Positions 33,028-41,138 of a DNA stretch of 64,000 nt are shown piece after piece. The translations under genes were made by a program, and so were the position numbers. Origin of the DNA: an uncultured Spirochaetaceae bacterium (GTDB lineage Bacteria > Spirochaetota > Spirochaetia > Sphaerochaetales > Sphaerochaetaceae); the NCBI GenBank assembly GCA_944392965.1, contig CALXYM010000005.1, positions 62,001-126,000 on the forward strand, given 5' to 3'. Within the stretch, counting starts at the first letter, position 1. The number at the start of each line of letters is the position of its first letter. The notes under the pieces are model-generated. The model was not told where the DNA came from. It saw nothing but the letters and a program-made list of their open reading frames with translations, and searched no databases.

Positions 33028-33245
33028 ACATAATTTAGATTTTGTTAAATAAATTCATAAATTTTATAATACTTTTATATTTTTATAGCACAAAAGAAGA
33101 GAATACCATTACTAACTACTTTCAGAACAATTATTGATGAGTAAAGAGACAATAATCATACCTGGCATTATCGGTATTTATTGACATAGCACAATTTCTA
33201 ATGTGCACATGGGATAGAGGTATTAGACAAAAATAAGAATAAACC

Positions 33246-33274
33246 TTGATTAACCATCTGACTTTCTATACAAT
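33246..33274 (+). promoter_or_regulatory. Candidate promoter of the lipoprotein operon
   Basis: TTGATT (33246-33251), a 17-bp spacer and TACAAT (33269-33274), about 60 nt before the first lipoprotein start. Confidence 0.5.
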
Positions 33275-33333
33275 CTGGCATGTTTTCCAACAAAAACGCA
33301 AAAAATGATGGATTGTTCTGACTTGGAAGGTTT

Positions 33334-36300
33334 ATGTTTTTAAAAATAACACTGGTACTGCTACTATTTCTGTTCACATCTTGTCCTACCTCTCCGCCTT
33401 TGGATCCTTCCGATCAGTATGAGGCATATATGATACCAAGCTCACCCCAACAGGTGAGTGCCACGAACGGATATGATGAATCTATAACACTCACATGGCA
33501 AGCCGTCGAGGAAGCCACGAGCTATCAGGTATGGGGAATAGAGAGTGAGAACTATGGTGCCTCAAGAGGGGAAACATCCTCAAAAGGTAATGAAAGCTAC
33601 AACACCCTTTTAGAGAGGGGATTCAGATTTATCGAGGATACGGATACGACCAGTTTCTCCCTTGATGCAATGAGGGGAGACAGTTATGTGTTTTCAATCA
33701 TCGCAATGCGCAACATAGGAGAAAGCGCGTCCTCAAGCACAAAGCAGATGCTCTATTCCAATCCAAGCGAGTATGTAGAAGGGTCAATTGCAGGAGATGT
33801 GAGGCTTTCAGGTATCGCCAATTCAAATTCCACAGTCCTATATTATTCTGTCGACGGGATAGAAAGCATCCTCACCGGGGAAAATCTCTACATTCCAGTA
33901 TTCTCAGTTGAATACAAGGCATCGAGTGAAAACGAATGGAGAAAAGCCGTCATAGCCGACAGTAATGATGGCTTCACCCGTGATTTCATCTGTACACTCA
34001 TGTCATCAGATAACCAGCTCACGCCAAACACCTATTATGATTTCAGGGTCAACATGAGCGTGGAGAGTGAGGATGGCGTCATACTGGCATCAAGGACGAG
34101 TGACGCGTTTACCCTCCTGACAGATGTAAATCTTCTGCCGGAGGCTATTGAGAAGATATCCGTCACTAGGGACAGGAGTGAATGCATAGAGATATCATTC
34201 AGTGTTCCAGATATCCCACAGAGCGATGAGCAGGCATATTCCAGTTATTTCAGAATAGAAAGAAGTGAAAACGGTAACGTTTTCGACGTGGTATTTGAGG
34301 GAAAAGCGGACTCAGAGGATCTGACATGTTCTGATGGCATATATACATATGCAGATTATACGGCAGAGGAGAATACATCTTACCGTTATCGGGTAGTGAA
34401 CGGATTCATAAATGAGGAGGGTATCATACTCTGGCAAAGCAACAGTGCCGATGGCAGCCTAAGCGAGGAGGCATGGAGGACCTGGAGAGCCCGTAATGCC
34501 AACGTGGAGATTGAAAAAACGGTTGAGAATGAGCAAGGAATCGCAATGACAAGAAACCTTGTATTCTCATTCCTCTATGAGAAGGATATCCCTGAGGGAA
34601 TGGAATTCAGGCTCGTCACAAACAGATGGACAGAAGATGCGAACAAGACGACGAAAGAAGAGGAGTCAATCAGCCCTGAATCAGGAGAGGAAGGAACTTA
34701 CTTATTCAGAAAGAGCATCCACACCCTTGATGAGAACACATATCAGACATACAGCTTCTCTCTCAACAGCTATCAGAATGATAATCTCATCGCAAGCATA
34801 CCATTTGACTCAGAAGAACTCATAGATCTTGGAAAGAGCCTTTCTCCAAGCATCATCAAGACCTTCTCTGCCTCTACGAACCATGTCGGAAAGGTCTGCC
34901 TCTCATGGCAGGTGGAGAGTAACGTCTGGAATGAGACGTACACCTTCTATGTCGATGAGGTGGAATACGAGAAAAATGTGGAGATAGAGAAGTACGGGAA
35001 TCAGAGATACACATACCTTGAGACAGAGGATGATCAGGAACACGAGTACAGAATCGAGGTGGAAGGGAATATCGGGAACGTACATGCCTTTCAGATATAT
35101 CCGCATGCAGTGAGAGGAAGAACACTCCTTACCCCGACAGGACTTATCGCCTCTGATGGAGAGAGGACTGACGGCATTACTGTCACATTCGACAATCTGG
35201 AGGATGATGAGATCATCTATGAGCTTGAATACTCCGAGGATGATGGAGATAGCTGGAATGGCCTTGATGCGAAGGCTGATGGTACATTCTTCCTTTCTGC
35301 AAAGAACAGCGAAGAGGACGGCAGAACCATACTCTTCCGCCTCAGAGCTTCAAACAAAAATGATGTGGATAACCACACACAGTGGAGCGACATGGAAGAG
35401 GGAAGTGTATTCGGTCCGGGAAAGATGGAACTTGAGGCAAGCTACGAAAGTTCTCCCACCTCAATAGAACTGACATGGAATGCTGTCACAGGAGCCGACT
35501 TCTACTACATCGAGCGCGATGGGATAAGACTTCCGGGAAAAGTCAGAGGCACATCATACAGCGATGATGGCGTTACAGAGCTTACCCCGACGGAAACAGA
35601 GAGAGAACCTCTTTCAAAAGAATTCAGCTATACTGTAATCCCTGTGAAGGACGGAGATGAGGAAGTCCTTGCCATAGGGGCTGAAAGCGTTGGCAAGCTC
35701 TTCTCCCCTCCTATAAACATCAGGTCAAGCAAAGGAGAGCTTGCAAACTACGTGCATATCACATGGGATGACGGGAACAGCAGTAACAGCAATACCAGTT
35801 ACATCGTAAAGAGATACACTCTTGATGAGGATGGAAACGAGGTTGATGTTAAGACCTTCCAGAGGACCAGGAACCCCTTCTTTGACGACACACACCCGGA
35901 TGGAAAATCTTATTATACGGTTCAGGCAGTTGAGATGGAAAAAGATATCACATCCCTGTTCCAAAACGGATTTAATGTGGAAAAGAACATATTCAAGGAA
36001 GAGGAGGATGCGAACCTAGGCTATCCATTGGCCTCCATCGGAGCCCCCGTTATAAGAACTGAAATCGATGAGAATGGATATCTGAAGCCATACGTTCAGA
36101 TCACATGGGAACGTGTAGATGGAGCGGACAAATACAGGATAGAACCTGTGATAAACAATAAGGATAGTGGTACGGCAAGGGAAGATGAGCCTCTCGTACT
36201 CGACATCACGGGACTTGAGTACAATCCGGAAAGCACAGAGCTGATAACCAACGGATACAGCCCGGACCAGGCGGGATATCTCGCATACGACCCAGTAATG

Positions 36301-36936
36301 AAGGAATACACGTATAATGACAATAGCGGCACAATGAGGACTACTGTGAATATCAGCGGGTACAACATGACGGCCGTACATGGAGGAGAGGAATCTGAGA
36401 GTGCACTCACAAGATCCACAGTATACAGGATGCCAAGATTAGATGAGATGATCTCCCTGGCAAATGAGATGATTTACAAAGCCCTCCATGATGCCGATGA
36501 ATCAAGTGTCATAAACGGAGACTGGCTCCACTACGGCACCTCTGACGTGCATTATAACTATCCATCTGATGAAAACCCGAAGTTGGCGATACGTGTTCCT
36601 GCCTCGCTCATAACCTTCAAAGAAACGGGAGATATCACATTCACCTCATACGATGAAGGCCCTGGTCAGATATCAGGAAGTTTCATCAGTACCACAGCAG
36701 AGGGTAATGTCGCAGACAGTGTCAATCCACTCTACGAGCTTCAAGAAGGAAGCATTACCATAAGCATTCCATCAATAACCACGGCAACTGGAGAGATTGG
36801 TAATTTCAAAGCAGCTGACATCACCTACCCTGCGATCGCAGTCAATTCAATAAATGAGACGGATACTTACTCTGTCCTGAGAGATGGAGAGACGAAGAGT
36901 GTTAATGACTCATCTCATATATCGAGGCCTTTCTAG
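33334..36936 (+). CDS. Large FN3-repeat lipoprotein
   Basis: 1200 residues. A lipoprotein signal ends at FTSC (Cys 17). The mature chain is built of about eight fibronectin type III-like domains. Recurrent cores are ESITLTWQAVEEATSYQVW (near residue 50), KVCLSWQVES (near 515), SIELTWNAVTGADFYYIER (near 715) and VQITWERVDGADKYRIEP (near 920). The last ~160 residues form a different module (MPRLDEMISLANEMI, then a beta-rich end) that has a counterpart in the next gene. It is expected to be surface or periplasmic and to bind host or cell-wall partners; this is inference. The SD is GGAAGG. First gene of a six-gene operon. Confidence 0.82.
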   Translation: MFLKITLVLLLFLFTSCPTSPPLDPSDQYEAYMIPSSPQQVSATNGYDESITLTWQAVEEATSYQVWGIESENYGASRGETSSKGNESYNTLLERGFRFIEDTDTTSFSLDAMRGDSYVFSIIAMRNIGESASSSTKQMLYSNPSEYVEGSIAGDVRLSGIANSNSTVLYYSVDGIESILTGENLYIPVFSVEYKASSENEWRKAVIADSNDGFTRDFICTLMSSDNQLTPNTYYDFRVNMSVESEDGVILASRTSDAFTLLTDVNLLPEAIEKISVTRDRSECIEISFSVPDIPQSDEQAYSSYFRIERSENGNVFDVVFEGKADSEDLTCSDGIYTYADYTAEENTSYRYRVVNGFINEEGIILWQSNSADGSLSEEAWRTWRARNANVEIEKTVENEQGIAMTRNLVFSFLYEKDIPEGMEFRLVTNRWTEDANKTTKEEESISPESGEEGTYLFRKSIHTLDENTYQTYSFSLNSYQNDNLIASIPFDSEELIDLGKSLSPSIIKTFSASTNHVGKVCLSWQVESNVWNETYTFYVDEVEYEKNVEIEKYGNQRYTYLETEDDQEHEYRIEVEGNIGNVHAFQIYPHAVRGRTLLTPTGLIASDGERTDGITVTFDNLEDDEIIYELEYSEDDGDSWNGLDAKADGTFFLSAKNSEEDGRTILFRLRASNKNDVDNHTQWSDMEEGSVFGPGKMELEASYESSPTSIELTWNAVTGADFYYIERDGIRLPGKVRGTSYSDDGVTELTPTETEREPLSKEFSYTVIPVKDGDEEVLAIGAESVGKLFSPPINIRSSKGELANYVHITWDDGNSSNSNTSYIVKRYTLDEDGNEVDVKTFQRTRNPFFDDTHPDGKSYYTVQAVEMEKDITSLFQNGFNVEKNIFKEEEDANLGYPLASIGAPVIRTEIDENGYLKPYVQITWERVDGADKYRIEPVINNKDSGTAREDEPLVLDITGLEYNPESTELITNGYSPDQAGYLAYDPVMKEYTYNDNSGTMRTTVNISGYNMTAVHGGEESESALTRSTVYRMPRLDEMISLANEMIYKALHDADESSVINGDWLHYGTSDVHYNYPSDENPKLAIRVPASLITFKETGDITFTSYDEGPGQISGSFISTTAEGNVADSVNPLYELQEGSITISIPSITTATGEIGNFKAADITYPAIAVNSINETDTYSVLRDGETKSVNDSSHISRPF

Positions 36937-36945
36937 GAGAGAAGG

Positions 36946-39144
36946 ATGAAGAAGATACTGTATTTACTGACGTTTACTCTCCTCTTACTCTCTTTTACAT
37001 CCTGTAACTGGGATGTCTGGGGAGGAGAATTCATAGACTACGGAGAAGGAAGTGCGAATGCAAATGCTTCAATGTTCTTCACAGGAACAAAACCTGAGCA
37101 CATTAAAGTGACGGCATCACGCTTTTCTGATGAGATTAGAATATCATGGGACCGCGTACTCGGAGCCGATTACTATGAGATATTCCGCAGTGAATACTCA
37201 GAAAGCAATGATATTGAAAATCTTTCCTGGACAAGGCTCACGGATACAAGCGTCAACTCCACATCATATACGGATACGAACGTAGAGGACGGTGTAGTAT
37301 ACGCATACAGGGTAAGGGCACGCTCATTCCTTTACAGGGATGTTCTCGGCAATTATTCGGATACAGGATACGGTTGGACTCTCTCTCCCCCACAGCAGGT
37401 TGAAGCCTCCCAGGGGGAGAGTACGACGTCAATCACTGTGACATGGAGCTCCGTTAAATCGGTGAACGGTTATATGATCTACTGGAGTGACACGGGCTAT
37501 GACGGAACATGGAATCCAGTCACGACAGTCCTGCCTAATACGGCTACGAAATATCAGTTCCGACCTGCTTCGGCCTACTACGGCAAGACGCTCTATTTCT
37601 ATGTTACGGCAGTCTCCAGTGGGAACAATGAAAGTGATAGCAGCATAAGACGACAGGGATATACCCATGTTGAAGGAGCACCTGAAGCACCATCTAATCT
37701 CACGGCAACAAAAGGTGAGAGCACCGACTCCATAACACTCTCATGGACTGCGATGTCCCCCTCTGACGGTTCTTATGACTGGGAGATATACAGAAGATCT
37801 GGAAACGAGAGTGAAACGCTCATCTATTCCACGGTAAGAGGAGATGATCCTCCTGAGGAGGAGAACGGCATGATGAGCTATGTGGATGAGAGCAACCTCT
37901 CCGCAGGTGTCGTATACACCTATACGATTATGGCAATCGGTGTAATCGAGAACAGTGATGGCTCCTCACAGACTGTAAACGGATCCCCCTCCTCTGCTGA
38001 AGGATACCTGCTCTCCCCTCCCACAACCATCACGGAAAAGAGGATAAATGACACAAATAACGGTTTCGTATTCACCTTCCTCTCTCCTTTAGGAGATGAT
38101 GGACTGACTGATTTGAAGTACAACGTCTATGCGAAGGTAAGTGCCTCAGACAGCTTCTCCTCTTTGCCGATCATCACAGAAGATCTGGACGGAAGAGAGA
38201 GTTACACGATAGAAATTCCATATGAAAGCGGAGGATACGAGTACTTCGACATTAGAGTCCAGAGAGGGGGCTTGGAAAGCATAGGATACTCATCTATCGG
38301 AGGAGATCTTGCTGTAGCCCGTCCTGTGAAAGCAAAAGGATACTCGGCAAGTGATAACCTGTATCTTGATTCTATGACAGTACAGGATGGCCAGTATCCT
38401 GTGCTTCTTCAGATGGACAAGGATGATAACGCTACATCATACACGCTACGGGTATGGAAGAATCAGCCATCAGGAGTAGATACAACCGCGGCATTTGAAT
38501 ATGAAGTTACTCCAGAAGTAGATGAGGAAGGAGGAACGTATCGGATTGAAATTGAAAAAGAGGCAACTCCTGAGGTCGGATCCACATACTATTATGCGGT
38601 AAGAGGAAAGGACAGGCTCGGGAGAGAGGGAGAATGGAGCGATATCGATTCAGGCTATCCTGCAATCACGGGAGCTGAGCTTATCAAGCACATGCAGGTG
38701 TTCTGTCTTAAGCCGTGGGAATACCTGAACACGACGTTGCTTGGAAGTGAGCTGACAGAGAAATGGAGAGGCAGTACAATCTACTCCCTCGTCTCCCAGG
38801 CTGGAATGGGAAGCCTTGGAAGTGCTGAGGAAAGCGGGAATGCATCGGGAAGGATGACATACAATGCCTCCTACTCTCCTCCAGCTTCAGGCAGCGTTTC
38901 TTTCTCTTATACGAATTTCGGAGAGAAGTCATATATGCAGACGAATGGAAACTACAACATGAACGTGAGCCTCTCTGGTTCCGGCAGCTGTTCAGGGGGT
39001 ATCACGATAAGCGGGATGTATCCTGCGACGATCGGATTCACGAACATCTCCGTATCAAACCAGAAATTCGTTGGAACATATACGGTCACCCAGAGGAACG
39101 GACACACAAGTGAGGAAGTCTCACCAGATCAGGAGGTGAGATAA
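36946..39144 (+). CDS. FN3-repeat lipoprotein
   Basis: 732 residues with a lipobox SFTSC (Cys 20). Roughly five FN3-like domains follow; the cores are IRISWDRVLGADYYEIFRS (near 70), SITVTWSSVKSVNGYMIYW (near 165) and SITLSWTAMSPSDGSYDWE (near 260). The C-terminal ~140 residues (LIKHMQVFCLKPWEYL, then Gly/Ser-rich beta strands SVSFSYTNFGE and GGITISGMYP) form a separate module comparable in place to that of the preceding protein. It starts 9 nt after the first gene with a GGAGAGAAGG site. The two look like diverged paralogues. Confidence 0.82.
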   Translation: MKKILYLLTFTLLLLSFTSCNWDVWGGEFIDYGEGSANANASMFFTGTKPEHIKVTASRFSDEIRISWDRVLGADYYEIFRSEYSESNDIENLSWTRLTDTSVNSTSYTDTNVEDGVVYAYRVRARSFLYRDVLGNYSDTGYGWTLSPPQQVEASQGESTTSITVTWSSVKSVNGYMIYWSDTGYDGTWNPVTTVLPNTATKYQFRPASAYYGKTLYFYVTAVSSGNNESDSSIRRQGYTHVEGAPEAPSNLTATKGESTDSITLSWTAMSPSDGSYDWEIYRRSGNESETLIYSTVRGDDPPEEENGMMSYVDESNLSAGVVYTYTIMAIGVIENSDGSSQTVNGSPSSAEGYLLSPPTTITEKRINDTNNGFVFTFLSPLGDDGLTDLKYNVYAKVSASDSFSSLPIITEDLDGRESYTIEIPYESGGYEYFDIRVQRGGLESIGYSSIGGDLAVARPVKAKGYSASDNLYLDSMTVQDGQYPVLLQMDKDDNATSYTLRVWKNQPSGVDTTAAFEYEVTPEVDEEGGTYRIEIEKEATPEVGSTYYYAVRGKDRLGREGEWSDIDSGYPAITGAELIKHMQVFCLKPWEYLNTTLLGSELTEKWRGSTIYSLVSQAGMGSLGSAEESGNASGRMTYNASYSPPASGSVSFSYTNFGEKSYMQTNGNYNMNVSLSGSGSCSGGITISGMYPATIGFTNISVSNQKFVGTYTVTQRNGHTSEEVSPDQEVR

Positions 39145-39145
39145 G

Positions 39146-39634
39146 ATGAAGAAGATATCCATGGTATTACTGGTCATCCTCACATTGGCCCTCACTTCAT
39201 GTGATCTAGGAACGATTCCAAATCCGATTACGGGGACATACATGCTCCGCGAAGAAGGAACTACGAACTTCTTCAGAGCAGCATTCTCCTTAAACGAGGA
39301 CGGAAGTTTCGATTACATCGAAATAGTTGAGAACAGCAAGAGAATCAAAATGAGCGGTACTTACACTTATAGTCTCACATTCTTTGATTTCGAGAGAGCG
39401 AATGGGAGCATATCCTTTACCCTGTTCTATCCCGATGAGATACTTAAGAGCGGGATTCAGAACCTGATAATCAAGCATGGAAACACCTCCTTCCTTTTTG
39501 ACTGGGAAGCGGACAAGAACACGGGGCCCAGATCCCTTACTCTCGTCGTGAACCCCTCAGACAGGAGTCAGAATTATGAACTGGTGTATTCAGGAAGGCC
39601 AGGCAAGCTTCCTTCCCCCGAGGAGGAAGTATGA
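39146..39634 (+). CDS. Small lipoprotein
   Basis: 162 residues with a lipobox ALTSC (Cys 19). The mature part looks like one small beta-barrel or lipocalin-like domain: ITGTYMLREEGTTNFFRAAF, EDGSFDYIEI and MSGTYTYSLTFFDFERANG. No family is recognised. It is separated by one base from the gene before, whose end carries its AGGAGGTGAG site, and it overlaps the next gene by ATGA. It is tightly coupled within the surface operon. Confidence 0.78.
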   Translation: MKKISMVLLVILTLALTSCDLGTIPNPITGTYMLREEGTTNFFRAAFSLNEDGSFDYIEIVENSKRIKMSGTYTYSLTFFDFERANGSISFTLFYPDEILKSGIQNLIIKHGNTSFLFDWEADKNTGPRSLTLVVNPSDRSQNYELVYSGRPGKLPSPEEEV

Positions 39635-40281
39635 AGAGACTGGCAATATTACTTACCTCTCTGTTCATTCTCTTTCCACTCTCTGCATATGAGACTGATG
39701 GAAATGTGAATGTGAGACTCAGCGATAACATGATACGGCTCATCAATGAGAGCATTGAAAAACAGGATACGCAGGAAGAAGAGATAAGCTGGTGGCAGAG
39801 GGAGATCGAGAAGGCCGATATCAGCTACGATCTCTATCTCAGGATGCCTGTTACATATAATACCACTACGATAGGAATCGGAGGAGGATTCAACATCGGG
39901 GTAAAGACAGCCTCATTCAAGTTCGAACTCTATACTCTAGGTGATTATTTCCTCTCTCCCCATGGCAGTAACGGGGGCGTTCAATCGCTGGATTTCATGA
40001 TAGAACCGGGGATGATGTTTGCATGGAAGATACTCGAGGTGTGGAGGACGAGAACGTATATCGCACTCGATATAGGATACTTCATGCAGTTTGCCTCCCT
40101 TCCATGGTATCCAGAAGAGATATTCCTCGCGGAAAACGGCGTGATGCTCCGGCCTAAGGTCATGACGGAGATCGTCATAGGAAAACACTATGATATGTCG
40201 ATCGGAATCTTCTATCAGTTCCCTATCTATCCCGACTATTCAGGATACAGGGGATTTGGAGTCATGTTCGCAGTTCTTTAA
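39631..40281 (+). CDS. Predicted outer-membrane beta-barrel protein
   Basis: 216 residues with a cleavable signal (MKRLAILLTSLFILFPLSAY). The first ~60 mature residues are charged and helical (NMIRLINESIEKQDTQEEE). The rest alternates in barrel style: TTTIGIGGGFNIGVKTASF, FKFELYTLGDYFL, RTYIALDIGYFMQF and HYDMSIGIFYQFPIY. The end is GYRGFGVMFAVL. It could be the outer-membrane partner or secretion pore for the lipoproteins of this operon. That role is inferred only from position. Confidence 0.72.
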   Translation: MKRLAILLTSLFILFPLSAYETDGNVNVRLSDNMIRLINESIEKQDTQEEEISWWQREIEKADISYDLYLRMPVTYNTTTIGIGGGFNIGVKTASFKFELYTLGDYFLSPHGSNGGVQSLDFMIEPGMMFAWKILEVWRTRTYIALDIGYFMQFASLPWYPEEIFLAENGVMLRPKVMTEIVIGKHYDMSIGIFYQFPIYPDYSGYRGFGVMFAVL

Positions 40282-40290
40282 GGAGGGAGA

Positions 40291-41127
40291 ATGAGAAAAA
40301 TATTATTCGCATTACTCTTATCGTGCCTTCTCATCTCCTGTTCAAATGAAGGAGTAAAGCCTGAGGAGAGGGAGACGACATTCTCTTTCTCTCTTAGCGG
40401 AGAGACATCCGTTGATGAGGTAATCATAGACGACATAAGGCAAAATGCACCCGATAACCTTACATTCACCATGAGAACTGACGGCTTTCCCATCATGTTC
40501 ACCTTTCTCAAAGATGGCATCCTCATAGCACAGAACGAGGTAGAAGGATACAAGGATGGAGGGATGAACAGCTATACCGTCGATCCTGATGACTTCAAGA
40601 TTCATGATCTTCTCGCATATGAGATTGGAGGGATCGTATACGCATCATGGAAGAGCGTGGAGGCAGCCACATCATATGCCGTCAATCATGGAAGCAAGGA
40701 GGAAGTAATAACTGAATACAATGCCATCGAGATTGAAGGAAGAGAGGGAGATGAGATTACAGTAGTTCCTCTTTTCTCTTCTTTTAGAGGTGAAGAATGT
40801 TCGACCATTGTCAAAGATGGAAGGAACGACATCCATATAACAGTGAATCCACCGAGTATTGATGGGAATATCCCAATCGAGATATCAGAAGAGGATATCA
40901 CCCTCGAATACGGGGGTTCGATAAGTTTCTACCTGTCTTTAGAGGACGAGGCCTACGACGACATCTGGTGGACTCTTAATAGAAAGGAAATAGGACACGG
41001 GATGTCCATAACAATAGACTGGGACAATTCGGCTCTTCGGCTTGGAGGAAAGGAGGAGTCTCTCACTCTTCATCTGGAAAAGATGGGGAAGGAATATTCA
41101 AAAACAATAACGTTCGTTTGTAAATAG
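40291..41127 (+). CDS. Lipoprotein with FN3/Ig-like domains
   Basis: 278 residues with a lipobox LLISC (Cys 17). The mature protein has a beta-rich N-terminal part (FSFSLSGETSVDEVII). A short FN3-like core follows (GIVYASWKSVEAATSYAVN, near residue 115), then a C-terminal Ig-like part (EISEEDITLEYGGSISFYLS) ending with a KTITFVCK strand. It starts 10 nt after the barrel protein with AAGGAGGGAG upstream. It shares the style and probably the location of its neighbours. Confidence 0.77.
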   Translation: MRKILFALLLSCLLISCSNEGVKPEERETTFSFSLSGETSVDEVIIDDIRQNAPDNLTFTMRTDGFPIMFTFLKDGILIAQNEVEGYKDGGMNSYTVDPDDFKIHDLLAYEIGGIVYASWKSVEAATSYAVNHGSKEEVITEYNAIEIEGREGDEITVVPLFSSFRGEECSTIVKDGRNDIHITVNPPSIDGNIPIEISEEDITLEYGGSISFYLSLEDEAYDDIWWTLNRKEIGHGMSITIDWDNSALRLGGKEESLTLHLEKMGKEYSKTITFVCK

Positions 41128-41138
41128 GGGTAAGAAAG

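Noticed and set aside
34559-34825. Other-frame ORFs within the lipoprotein genes
   Set aside because: Arg/Ser-rich shadow frames without ribosome binding sites, fully inside well-supported genes.
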